Positions 17,818 to 25,403 of a stretch of 64,000 nucleotides of DNA are shown piece after piece. The notes under the pieces are model-generated. The model ran no database searches and had not been told where the DNA came from. It was given only the letters and a program-made list of their open reading frames with translations. The DNA lies in the NCBI RefSeq assembly GCF_014698835.1, contig NZ_JACJTU010000005.1:223200-287199 (forward strand), written 5' to 3'. Position 1 is the stretch's first letter. The number at the start of each line of letters is the position of its first letter. The DNA comes from Nostoc paludosum FACHB-159 (lineage in GTDB: Bacteria; Cyanobacteriota; Cyanobacteriia; Cyanobacteriales; Nostocaceae). The translations under genes were made by a program, and so were the position numbers.

Positions 17818-19476
17818 ATGACTGAAGCACAACAACCAGAAAATAAAGGTCAGCAGACACGTACTGTAGCAGAGTTGGTGGAGTATATCCAAGTTCTTAC
17901 CACTGAAATTCAAGAATTGTATTGTTTAGATGCGATACCTTGGGTTGTTGGTTATTCGGGCGGCAAGGACAGCACGGCGACTTTACAGCTTGTTTGGAAT
18001 GCGATATTGGCGCTACCGCCGGAAAAGCGAACTAAGCCAATTCATGTCATTACAACTGATACAGGTGTAGAAAATCCTTATGTAGCTGCTTGGGTACGTA
18101 ACTCATTAGAGCAAATGAAAATAGCAGCTCAAGACCAAAAGATGCCAGTAGAACCGCATTTATTACAACCAGAGATTAAACAAACATACTGGGTGGGTTT
18201 AATTGGGAAAGGCTACCCAGCGCCGCGTCATAAATTCCGTTGGTGTACTGGACGATTGAAAATTGACCCGTCTAACCTTTTTATTCGTAATGTTATTAGA
18301 GCTAGCGGCGAAACAATTGTTTTATTAGGAACTCGCAAAACTGAAAGTGTAAATCGTGCTGCTATCATGTCAAAACGTGAAATTGGTAGAGTACGCGAAC
18401 GCCTTAGTCCTCATCCCAGCCTTGTTAACTCATTGCTATATACTCCTATAGAAGATTGGCGAACTGATGAAGTTTGGTTGTATTTAATGCAATGGGATAA
18501 TCCTTGGGGATACAGCAACAAAGATTTATTTGCGATGTATCGAGGTGCAACAGCTGATAACGAATGTCCTTTAGTTGTTGATACTTCCACCCCTAGTTGT
18601 GGTAGCTCTCGCTTTGGATGCTGGGTCTGCACACTAGTTAATAGTGATAGGTCTATGCAAGCGATGATTCAAAATGATGAGGAAAAAGAATGGTTACAAC
18701 CTTTAATTGATATTCGTTTAGAGGAATTAGATATTGATAACGACCGTGAGAAAAGAGACTTCCGCCGCATTTGGGGAGAAGTCCAACTGTTTGAGCGTAA
18801 CTTGGATGGAGAAATTTCTATTGAACCAATACCAGGCCCTTACGTTAAATCTTGGCGCGAACATTTATTAAGACGACTCTTAGAAGCACAAACAAAAATC
18901 CGTCAAACTGCACCAGAAAATATGCGCGATATAACCCTTATTTCTCTGGAAGAATTGAGTGAAATTCGCCGTATTTGGTTAGAAGAAAAACACGAGTTTG
19001 ACGACAGCTTACCTCGCATTTATCAAGAAATTACAGGAGAAGAATTTAAAGACCCGCGTCCAGGTGCAGACCTTAGTTTATTAGGTAGCGATGAATGGGC
19101 TGTGTTAGAAGAAGTATGTGCAGATGATGAAATGCACTTAGAACTGATGGCGAAACTCTTAGACACAGAACGCCAATTTCGGAAAATGTCGCGTCGTATA
19201 GGAATTTACGAAAGTTTAGAAAAATGCTTTACTACCAGTTCTCGTTCTAAAGATGAAGCAGTCAAAAATGCTCACCTAAAACGAGATTTGAAAACAGCAG
19301 TTGAACAAGGCGATATTGAAAAAGTCAAACAGTTAACTTTAGCAGATTTTGTCGCACCAGAGGAACAAACAATTAGACCCGATACACAAATTGACACAAC
19401 AAATACTACAAAATCTGCTGACAATGCCAAGACTTGGGCAAATATGAAATTTAAAAATAAACAGACAAAGCCTTAA
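17818..19476 (+). CDS. dndC: DNA sulfur modification protein DndC (PAPS-reductase-like)
   Basis: This 552-residue PP-loop ATPase/Fe-S protein activates and transfers sulfur to the DNA backbone together with DndD and DndE. The PP-loop SGGKDST lies at 47-53. Cysteines that fit the 4Fe-4S site are Cys143 (FRWCTGRLK) and Cys261, Cys268 and Cys271 (SCGSSRFGCWVCT). The Arg/Lys-rich RKTESVNRA region is also typical of PAPS-reductase relatives. The ATG at 17818 follows AGAGGTAAGAAGCA, a good ribosome-binding site. It overlaps the convergent XRE gene by 4 bp. dndD is not directly downstream but 1.3 kb away. Confidence 0.95.
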   Translation: MTEAQQPENKGQQTRTVAELVEYIQVLTTEIQELYCLDAIPWVVGYSGGKDSTATLQLVWNAILALPPEKRTKPIHVITTDTGVENPYVAAWVRNSLEQMKIAAQDQKMPVEPHLLQPEIKQTYWVGLIGKGYPAPRHKFRWCTGRLKIDPSNLFIRNVIRASGETIVLLGTRKTESVNRAAIMSKREIGRVRERLSPHPSLVNSLLYTPIEDWRTDEVWLYLMQWDNPWGYSNKDLFAMYRGATADNECPLVVDTSTPSCGSSRFGCWVCTLVNSDRSMQAMIQNDEEKEWLQPLIDIRLEELDIDNDREKRDFRRIWGEVQLFERNLDGEISIEPIPGPYVKSWREHLLRRLLEAQTKIRQTAPENMRDITLISLEELSEIRRIWLEEKHEFDDSLPRIYQEITGEEFKDPRPGADLSLLGSDEWAVLEEVCADDEMHLELMAKLLDTERQFRKMSRRIGIYESLEKCFTTSSRSKDEAVKNAHLKRDLKTAVEQGDIEKVKQLTLADFVAPEEQTIRPDTQIDTTNTTKSADNAKTWANMKFKNKQTKP

Positions 19477-19718
19477 GCTTGCTCATTATCATCGTTAGCA
19501 TCTCTCAGGTACAGCCTGATAAAGTCTTCTGCTGCGGCCGGATTAATTTTCTTGAGTGCATTACGAATTTCCAACAGCGTATCAGCAACAGGATCTCTAA
19601 TTTCATTCACCCAACGGTGAACATTTGGCCGTCCTGTTCCCATTGTCACTGCTAACTTGTTTTGGCTGATGCTGTATGTTTCCAACACCTGTTTGAGTGC
19701 TTTTCCTGCTTTTCCCAT
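19473..19718 (-). CDS. XRE-family helix-turn-helix regulator
   Basis: The start was placed at the ATG at 19716-19718, giving 81 residues (MGKAGKALKQVLETYSISQN). An in-frame TTG at 19799 would add 27 residues without family resemblance and would swallow a palindromic operator. The HTH spans about residues 15-48 (SQNKLAVTMGTGRPNVHRWVNE). A short helical tail, ending in acidic residues, follows. It overlaps the end of dndC tail to tail and is divergent from the 84-residue gene. The 16-bp palindrome 37 bp upstream suggests autoregulation. Matching half-sites in front of dndC suggest it also acts on the modification genes. Confidence 0.8.
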   Translation of the reverse strand: MGKAGKALKQVLETYSISQNKLAVTMGTGRPNVHRWVNEIRDPVADTLLEIRNALKKINPAAAEDFIRLYLRDANDDNEQA

Positions 19719-19755
19719 GCCTTTGATTGTGTCAAAGGCTTCTGACAGAGTAAAT

Positions 19756-19771
19756 GTTACCCATCGGTAAC
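19756..19771. promoter_or_regulatory. Palindromic operator candidate GTTACC-CATC-GGTAAC
   Basis: Perfect 6-bp arms with a 4-bp spacer lie between the XRE gene and the divergent 84-residue gene. The GGTAAC half-site recurs twice in the dndB-dndC intergenic region. Confidence 0.55.
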
Positions 19772-19839
19772 TAAAGGTGTAAGATAGTGGTGTTGCCAAT
19801 AAGTAACATCACAGCTTATCAACAAACAGGTAAATTTCG

Positions 19840-20094
19840 ATGACTACAAGCTTTTTTGCAGACACTTGTCAAACCACCCCGCCGCTTGTTTCCACCAATG
19901 ATTTTACAGAAACAACGCCAGAGAGAGAGTCTGTAAAAGTAGTAATTTATGGTTCTAAAAAAGGCGTTAACAACACAATTCTGACTTTATACAAACTTGG
20001 TTTCGCCCAAGTTAACGAGTGGAGTCCTTTATTACCTAGTTCTAACCCTGGTGAAGTTATGAGTATTTTAACTAGGCACATTCTGACTACTTAA
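19840..20094 (+). CDS. 84-residue protein of unknown function
   Basis: The frame starts at an ATG preceded by ACAGGTAAATTTCG, a weak ribosome-binding site. The N-terminal third is Thr-rich and polar. The rest (ESVKVVIYGSKKGVNNTILTLYKLGFAQVNEWSPLLP) looks like a small compact alpha/beta domain. I do not recognise a named family; similar short proteins are scattered in cyanobacteria. It is divergent from the XRE gene, sharing the palindromic operator region, which hints at joint control. It is followed directly by the transposase-associated repeat. Confidence 0.65.
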   Translation: MTTSFFADTCQTTPPLVSTNDFTETTPERESVKVVIYGSKKGVNNTILTLYKLGFAQVNEWSPLLPSSNPGEVMSILTRHILTT

Positions 20095-20108
20095 GTTAAA
20101 AAGATACC

Positions 20109-20157
20109 GGGCGATTAGAAATCGCGGCTACACAGACAAAACCCGCCTTCGCGGGTT
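20109..20157 (+). repeat. REP-like palindromic repeat, copy 1 (upstream of the tyrosine transposase)
   Basis: GGGCGATTAGAAATCGCGGC continues into a TACACA stretch and ends with the hairpin ACCCGCCTTCGCGGGTT. It contains two small stems (CGATTAGAAATCG and CCCGCCTTCGCGGG). Copy 2 at 20589-20637 is almost identical, and an inverted copy lies at 20656-20705. Confidence 0.85.
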
Positions 20158-20166
20158 TCAAAAAAA

Positions 20167-20598
20167 ATGAGAGCAAATTTTACGCAATTATATCTACATT
20201 ATGTTTGGGCAACTTGGGATAGATTACCTCTTATCACACCAGATATTCAGAAGTTAGTTTATGCAGTAATTATTAAAGAATGTGAACAATTAAAATGTAC
20301 TGTAATTGCTGTTGGTGGTATTGAAGACCATATTCATCTACTAACAGGTTTTCCAACAACTATCAGCGTATCGGAAGTGATTAAACAAATAAAAGGCAGT
20401 TCTTCTCATTTCATAAATCACGAAATCAAACCAGCAGATTTTTTCAAATGGCAAGGTAGCTATGGTGCTTTTACGGTTAGTCATGATGCAATTGATAATG
20501 TTGCTCATTATATTAGGAATCAAGCTATTCATCATCAACAAAAATCCATTATTTCTGCATGGGAATTAAATTTACCTGCCGGTGTTAAGGGCGATTAG
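20167..20598 (+). CDS. REP-associated tyrosine transposase (IS200-like Y1 HUH)
   Basis: This 143-residue single-domain HUH enzyme has the HIH metal motif at residues 55-57 (GIEDHIHLL) and the catalytic tyrosine at Tyr115 (AHYIRNQAIHH). Both are intact, so it is probably active. The gene is bracketed by two direct and one inverted palindromic repeats, and its own last codons (GVKGD-stop) lie inside repeat copy 2. This is the RAYT/REP arrangement, in which the transposase acts on the palindromes rather than on a classical IS. It sits inside the dnd island between the 84-residue gene and dndD. Confidence 0.9.
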   Translation: MRANFTQLYLHYVWATWDRLPLITPDIQKLVYAVIIKECEQLKCTVIAVGGIEDHIHLLTGFPTTISVSEVIKQIKGSSSHFINHEIKPADFFKWQGSYGAFTVSHDAIDNVAHYIRNQAIHHQQKSIISAWELNLPAGVKGD

Positions 20599-20637
20599 AA
20601 ATCGCGGCTACACAAACAAAACCCGCCTTCGCGGGTT
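20589..20637 (+). repeat. REP-like palindromic repeat, copy 2
   Basis: This is a direct copy of 20109-20157 with one visible substitution (CACAAACA against CACAGACA). It supplies the stop codon of the transposase gene, and its hairpin can act as a terminator-like structure. Confidence 0.85.
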
Positions 20638-20655
20638 AACTTTCATTTTATATTA

Positions 20656-20705
20656 GTCCGCGAAGGCGGACTTCGCCTGTGTAGCCGCGAATTCCATTCG
20701 CCCGG
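20656..20705 (-). repeat. REP-like palindromic repeat, inverted copy 3
   Basis: Read on the minus strand it gives CCGGGCGAATGGAATTCGCG, then GCTACACAGG and the hairpin GTCCGCCTTCGCGGAC, a diverged form of copies 1 and 2. Both hairpin stems are kept although their sequences differ. It lies 33 bp upstream of dndD. Confidence 0.8.
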
Positions 20706-20738
20706 AATGATTTCTCCATATATTATCTATAAAGACAA

Positions 20739-22724
20739 ATGATATTTCTCGAACTCGTATTACAAAATTTTGGCCCTTACTCTGGACGACAAGTAATTAA
20801 TCTTGACCCAAGAACTGAGGAAAATCCTCGGCCAATTCTCTTATTAGGTGGTATGAATGGCGGTGGAAAAACTACTCTCATGGATGCGATTCGTCTTGCC
20901 CTATATGGACAACGCGCTCAATGCTCAACGCGTGGTAATCTGAGCTACAGTGATTTTTTAAATCAATGTGTTAATAGCAAAGCTAACCCTGCTGAAAAAA
21001 CACGAGTTGAGTTACTTTTTGAACACATTGAAGATGATAAGCCAATAAAATATCGTATTGTTAGAACTTGGGAAAAAAATCCTAAAGATGGTAAAGATGC
21101 TTTAGGAATTTTAGGCGATGACGATACTTGGCCTGTTGAATCTTTGGTGAATACTTGGGACGACTATATAGAAAATCTACTGCCTTTAGGGATTTCTAAT
21201 TTATTTTTATTTGATGGCGAACAAGTTAAAGAACTGGCAGAACAAGAAACACCACCACAACTTGTTATTGAAGCTATTCGCGGACTATTAGGGCTAGAAT
21301 TGGCAGATAAATTAGCACTTGATTTGGAGGTTTTAGTCAACCGAAAGCGTAGAGAAATGGCTGATATAAAAGATTTAGCTAACCTAGAAGAAATTGAAAA
21401 AAGGTTATTACAACAGCAAGAAGATTATCAAGAGGTAGAACAAAAACTAGCTAGTTTCAAAAATCAAATTGAAGAATTAGAGACTATTCAACGTGAAGCT
21501 TTAGATAAATTCGTATCTGAGGGTGGTAAAATCGCTGGAGAACGCAGTCAGTTAGAAGAAAAACAAAAAGAAAAAACTACTGCATTAGAAACAATTCGGC
21601 AATCATTGTGTGAATTAGCTGCTGATATTTTGCCTTTGGCATTAATTCCTAATTTATTAAGTCAGGTAGAAGTACAGGGAGCAAATGAATTTCGCAATCA
21701 GCAGGTACAACTTGCTAGAGATGTTTTGCTTGAGCGAGATAAACGCTTACTTGAATGGTTAAGTCAGTTAGCGATCGCCTCAACACAAATCGATAAAATT
21801 CAATCTTTTTTAGCCGAGGATATAGATAATTTATATTCAATTTCACTCCAAGCTGAAGCACCTTGGTTATTAGCCGATGAGGAAAGTTTGAGTCAACTAG
21901 ATAATATGAGATATCATTTACAGAATGCTCGCAATATAGCAAAACAGAAGTTAGGTAATCTCAAGAATCTAGAAGAAGAAATTATTACGTTAGAAAGACA
22001 AGTGCAGACAGCAGCAGAACCAGAAGCTTATCAAAAGCTGCGCGATGCTGTGGAAGATGCACAAAAAGAAGTTGTACAAGCTAAAGCAAATTACGAAACA
22101 ACCCGCCAAAAATTAGCAGCATTAACAGACGCAATTGAAATAACGAAAAAAGAATTAAAAGATTATACTGACAAAAATATAGACCATAAGAATAGGGAAC
22201 ATATCGTTACCTCAGCCTCGAAAGTACAAGAAACACTTAAGGTTTTTCGAGAAAAATTAACTCTGCGAAAGCTTAATAAATTAGAGGAAGAAGTAAAGAA
22301 TTGTTTCCTCTACCTACTGCATAAATCTGACTTAGTATTTCGCATCGCTATTGATACTAAAACCTTTGCTTTATCTTTGTTTGATTTCGATGGGAAACCA
22401 GTTCCCAAACATCGCCTTTCGGCTGGTGAAAAACAATTACTAGCGATCGCCTTTCTCTGGGGATTAGCCAAAGTCTCTGGCCTGCGCTTACCCGTAGCCA
22501 TTGACACGCCTCTTGGCAGACTCGACTCGTCCCATCGCAACAACTTAGTAGAAAAATACTTCCCCGCAGCCAGCCATCAAGTAATTCTCCTTTCTACTGA
22601 TACTGAAATTGGGCCAAAAGAAGTGGAAACATTAAGAAAAAATGAAGCGATCGCCCGTGAATATCTGCTCAAATACGACTCTGCTACTCGTCAAACCACT
22701 ATACAAAAAGGCTACTTTTGGTAG
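20739..22724 (+). CDS. dndD: DNA sulfur modification protein DndD
   Basis: This 661-residue SMC-like ATPase of the DndCDE modification complex is thought to provide nicking or opening energy during sulfur incorporation. The canonical N-terminus ELVLQNFGPYSGRQVI is followed by Walker A GGMNGGGKTT (37-46) and GNLSYSDFLNQC. A coiled coil spans roughly 190-540, with an ABC signature LSAGEKQLLAIAF near 560 and Walker B AIDTPLGRLD near 587. A normal operon would place it right after dndC. Here three small genes and the REP repeats intervene. The ATG has no clear Shine-Dalgarno sequence. Confidence 0.93.
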   Translation: MIFLELVLQNFGPYSGRQVINLDPRTEENPRPILLLGGMNGGGKTTLMDAIRLALYGQRAQCSTRGNLSYSDFLNQCVNSKANPAEKTRVELLFEHIEDDKPIKYRIVRTWEKNPKDGKDALGILGDDDTWPVESLVNTWDDYIENLLPLGISNLFLFDGEQVKELAEQETPPQLVIEAIRGLLGLELADKLALDLEVLVNRKRREMADIKDLANLEEIEKRLLQQQEDYQEVEQKLASFKNQIEELETIQREALDKFVSEGGKIAGERSQLEEKQKEKTTALETIRQSLCELAADILPLALIPNLLSQVEVQGANEFRNQQVQLARDVLLERDKRLLEWLSQLAIASTQIDKIQSFLAEDIDNLYSISLQAEAPWLLADEESLSQLDNMRYHLQNARNIAKQKLGNLKNLEEEIITLERQVQTAAEPEAYQKLRDAVEDAQKEVVQAKANYETTRQKLAALTDAIEITKKELKDYTDKNIDHKNREHIVTSASKVQETLKVFREKLTLRKLNKLEEEVKNCFLYLLHKSDLVFRIAIDTKTFALSLFDFDGKPVPKHRLSAGEKQLLAIAFLWGLAKVSGLRLPVAIDTPLGRLDSSHRNNLVEKYFPAASHQVILLSTDTEIGPKEVETLRKNEAIAREYLLKYDSATRQTTIQKGYFW

Positions 22725-22755
22725 TTCGTAATTCGTAATTCGTAATTCGTAATTA
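22725..22755 (+). repeat. Heptamer array (TTCGTAA)4
   Basis: Four tandem TTCGTAA units start immediately after the dndD stop. The array end carries the stop codon of the convergent four-helix-bundle gene. It is the reverse complement of the arrays at 23180 and 23657. Confidence 0.9.
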
Positions 22756-23109
22756 TTTGGCTTTGAGTCGTTTGGTAGAAGCAACTAGAATTTTGCCAAT
22801 TTCGTTTGCCTCTTGGAGGAGTCCTTGAAATTTGTGCCTTTCCACTAGTTCGGATTCAATTAATATTTCTAGCCAGTATTGTGTTTCTCTTGCTTCTTTT
22901 AAAGCAATTTCTAATTTATTGATAAAATCTTTATTAGATTGGGCAGACTGTGCTTCTCGAACATTTGCACCAATCGAAGTACCGGAACGCAGTAATTGTT
23001 TAGAAAGAATTCGATAGACTCCAGGTTTTTCATCTAAAAAGCAACAAGCTTTAACAATTCTTACTGCAAAACTTCTTGTCCGGTCAGTAATGCTACTATT
23101 AGTTACCAT
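22753..23109 (-). CDS. Four-helix-bundle protein (23S rRNA intervening-sequence protein family)
   Basis: This 118-residue protein shows the family pattern FAVRIVKACCFLDE, SKQLLRSGTSIGANVREAQSA (the hallmark R-S-x-S-I-G-A-N motif), NKLEIALKEARETQYWLEIL and a C-terminal KILVASTKRLKAK. The fold is known, but a biochemical role is not. Family members often sit in rRNA intervening sequences or as hitchhikers in variable regions. Here it is antisense between dndD and dndE and lies between heptamer arrays in inverted orientation, as if inserted as a cassette. Confidence 0.9.
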   Translation of the reverse strand: MVTNSSITDRTRSFAVRIVKACCFLDEKPGVYRILSKQLLRSGTSIGANVREAQSAQSNKDFINKLEIALKEARETQYWLEILIESELVERHKFQGLLQEANEIGKILVASTKRLKAK

Positions 23110-23179
23110 ATTTTTGTTTTAAATCATAATATCTATGTTTCCCGCATCTAAAACAAAACCTAGAGTCTCAGTCTAAATC

Positions 23180-23220
23180 AATTACGAATTACGAATTACG
23201 AATTACGAATTACGAATTAT
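23180..23220 (-). repeat. Heptamer array (AATTACG)5 directly before dndE
   Basis: Five tandem AATTACG units end 1 bp before the dndE ATG at 23222, so they occupy the place of a Shine-Dalgarno sequence. This is the inverted orientation relative to the array at 22725. Confidence 0.9.
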
Positions 23221-23221
23221 T

Positions 23222-23608
23222 ATGGAATCCCCAATTGAAAGAATAAAACTTTCCCAAACAGCGAAAGACCAACTTCTCAAACTCAGACGCAGCACCAAAA
23301 TTGACCAATGGAACATCCTCTGCCGTTGGGCATTTTGTCGTTCCCTCGCAGAACACACTCCACCCTCCCCCGTACCAATTCCCCAAGATAGTAACGTCGA
23401 GATGACATGGCGCGTGTTTGGCGGGGAAATGTCCGATATTCTCCTCCTCGCCCTCAAACAACGCTGTCACAATGACGGCTATGATACTGACAAAGAAACC
23501 CTCGCCACCCAATTCCGCCTACACTTACATCGCGGTATCGGTTACTTAGCAGGCGACCAAAATATCAAGAAAATTGAAGATTTAATTCAACTGGCCATTA
23601 AAGATTGA
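23222..23608 (+). CDS. dndE: DNA sulfur modification protein DndE
   Basis: This small (128-residue) DNA-binding protein of the modification complex has the family features ERIKLSQTAKDQLLKLRRST at the N-terminus, NILCRWAFCRSLAE, TWRVFGGEMSDILLLALKQR and the C-terminal FRLHLHRGIGYLAGD. In enteric bacteria DndE binds nicked DNA. The start at 23222 is the only fitting ATG and has a heptamer array rather than a ribosome-binding site in front of it. The phosphorothioation-associated methyltransferase follows on the same strand after about 93 bp. Confidence 0.93.
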   Translation: MESPIERIKLSQTAKDQLLKLRRSTKIDQWNILCRWAFCRSLAEHTPPSPVPIPQDSNVEMTWRVFGGEMSDILLLALKQRCHNDGYDTDKETLATQFRLHLHRGIGYLAGDQNIKKIEDLIQLAIKD

Positions 23609-23656
23609 AAGGATATAAGGTAATGGGTAAAAAAACGGCATGTACCCAACTTTCTT

Positions 23657-23696
23657 AATTACGAATTACGAATTACGAATTACGAATTACGAATTA
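23657..23696 (-). repeat. Heptamer array (AATTACG)5 between dndE and the methyltransferase
   Basis: Five tandem AATTACG units in the same orientation as the array at 23180 end 5 bp before the methyltransferase ATG. Confidence 0.9.
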
Positions 23697-23701
23697 GCCT
23701 T

Positions 23702-25159
23702 ATGCCTGAAGCGTTAGAAATCGATCGCCATCGAGCTGCGATCGCTCGCACTGACATCTCCCGTCCTGTACGATTGGCAATAGAATGGGCAATCCTGCAT
23801 CAAGACACCACCTTTTTTGACTACGGTTGTGGCTACGGTGGTGATGTGCAGCGAGTAGCAAACTTAGGCTACACCAGCGCCGGCTGGGACCCTTACTACT
23901 ATCCGGATGTCCCACGTACCCGCGCCGATGTCGTCAATTTGGGTTATGTCCTCAACGTCATCGAAGATGCAGACGAACGCCGTCAAAGCCTCATCCAAGC
24001 TTGGGAACTTACCCAGCAAGTTTTAATTGTCGCAGCTCAAGTACTGGTTAATGCTCCCAGTAAAACTCAGCTAGCTTACAACGATGGCATTGTAACTCGC
24101 CGCAACACTTTTCAGAAATATTACGAACAAGAAGAACTCAAAACTTATATTGATGAAGTCCTCAATGTGGATGCGGTGCCTGTAGCGTTGGGTGTGTACT
24201 TTGTTTTTCGAGATGAAGCCCAAAAAGAAAGTTACAAAGCTATCCGTTTCTTTTCTACCTCTTCTACACCGCGAGTCCGTATTCCCACCAAGCGGTTTGA
24301 AGATTACCAAGAACAACTGCAACCACTCATGGCTTTTTTTACCAAGCGCGGTAGGTTGCCTGTAAAAGGCGAATTGGAAAACGAACAAGAATTACTGAGG
24401 GAATTTGGTAACTTCCGCCGTGCCTTTGGCGTAGTTTTACAAGCTACCGACGAAGCAGAATGGGATGCGATCGCTTATCGTCGTTCTCTAGATATCCAAG
24501 TATATCTTGCCCTCACCCACTTCGATCGCCGCCCTGCATGGCAGAAGCTATCGCCCGAAATGCGTCACGACATCAAAGCCTTTTTTAGTAGTTACGAAGA
24601 AGCCTGTCAAGTAGCTGACCAAAAACTTTTCAGCTTAGGCAAAACTGGGGTGATTCAAACTGCTTGTGAAAAAAGCAAAATTGGTAAACGCACACGCGGT
24701 GCCCTTTACGTGCATGTTTCAGCACTTGCTGACCTCGATCCTTTACTGCGAATTTACGAAGGCTGCGCTAGCCGCACCATTGGCCGTGTAGATGGAGCCA
24801 CGTTGATAAAATATCACATTGAACAACCGCAAATATCCTATCTTTTTTACCCAGAATTTGATACTGACCCCCATCCAGCTTTACAAGCCAGTATAGGTAT
24901 TGACTTAAAAAGCCTAGCTGTGACTCACCGAGAATATCAAACTAGAGCAAATCCGCCGATTTTGCATCGTAAAGAAACATTTGTTACCACCACATACCCA
25001 CGTTACGAAGAATTTGCTAAACTCACCCAACAAGAAGAAGAATTAGGATTGCTCAAAGACAAAAGCGATATCGGTACTCGTGAAGGTTGGAAAAAATGCC
25101 TCGCTGCACACAAAGTAGAAATCAGAGGGCATGAGGTTTATGCAATTCAAGAAAGTTAA
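23702..25159 (+). CDS. DNA phosphorothioation-associated putative methyltransferase
   Basis: This 485-residue protein matches the family described as phosphorothioation-associated putative methyltransferase. An N-terminal class I SAM-binding fold is visible: FFDYGCGYGGDVQRV (motif I, residues about 38-52), AGWDPYYYPD and VVNLGYVLNVIEDADERR. The C-terminal half is family-specific (RRAFGVVLQATDEAEW, TRGALYVHVSALADLDP, GCASRTIGRVDGATLIKYH). Whether it methylates DNA, protein or another target is not known. Its position as the last dnd gene, with intact motifs, argues that it belongs functionally to the system. Confidence 0.85.
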   Translation: MPEALEIDRHRAAIARTDISRPVRLAIEWAILHQDTTFFDYGCGYGGDVQRVANLGYTSAGWDPYYYPDVPRTRADVVNLGYVLNVIEDADERRQSLIQAWELTQQVLIVAAQVLVNAPSKTQLAYNDGIVTRRNTFQKYYEQEELKTYIDEVLNVDAVPVALGVYFVFRDEAQKESYKAIRFFSTSSTPRVRIPTKRFEDYQEQLQPLMAFFTKRGRLPVKGELENEQELLREFGNFRRAFGVVLQATDEAEWDAIAYRRSLDIQVYLALTHFDRRPAWQKLSPEMRHDIKAFFSSYEEACQVADQKLFSLGKTGVIQTACEKSKIGKRTRGALYVHVSALADLDPLLRIYEGCASRTIGRVDGATLIKYHIEQPQISYLFYPEFDTDPHPALQASIGIDLKSLAVTHREYQTRANPPILHRKETFVTTTYPRYEEFAKLTQQEEELGLLKDKSDIGTREGWKKCLAAHKVEIRGHEVYAIQES

Positions 25160-25171
25160 TAAGTAGAAGGC

Positions 25172-25223
25172 AGTCCCGATGAAACAAGTTTCACAGCCAA
25201 GCATGAAAATGTGGTATGGGACT
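25172..25223 (+). ncRNA. Structured repeat element A (outer stem AGTCCC/GGGACT)
   Basis: The outer arms AGTCCC (25172-25177) and GGGACT (25218-25223) enclose the hairpin TGAAA-CAAG-TTTCA and a smaller CAT-GAAA-ATG hairpin. A second element of the same design lies 61 bp downstream. The type is tentative: it could be a structured RNA or a paired mobile repeat. Confidence 0.4.
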
Positions 25224-25284
25224 GAGCTATATAGATACTCATCTAAATAGCATTTTCAAGTCAGGAGGCAGGAGGCTCCAAGGC

Positions 25285-25335
25285 AGTCCCGATGAAAATT
25301 TTTTCATCGCCATGCATGTAAGTATATATAGGACT
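25285..25335 (+). ncRNA. Structured repeat element B
   Basis: The outer arms AGTCC (25285-25289) and GGACT (25331-25335) enclose the perfect hairpin GATGAAAA-TT-TTTTCATC and the palindrome ATGCAT. Both copies start with AAGGCAGTCCCGATGAAA. They differ inside the stems while keeping the pairing. Confidence 0.4.
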
Positions 25336-25371
25336 CATATTTAATTTTTACGAAGCTAGGTACACCTTTAT

Positions 25372-25403
25372 TCCCAGTCCCCAGTCCCCAGTCCCCAGTC
25401 CCT
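25372..25403. repeat. Tandem CCCCAGT array
   Basis: About four CCCCAGT units. The rest of the gene-free stretch up to 25749 holds a small inverted repeat, AGGAATC...GATTCCT, near 25421-25441, an HIP1-like site and presumably the promoter of the AmpG-like gene. Confidence 0.8.

Noticed and set aside
22725..23696. Heptamer arrays as a possible CRISPR array
   Set aside because: Units are contiguous 7-mers without spacers, and there are no cas genes in the window.
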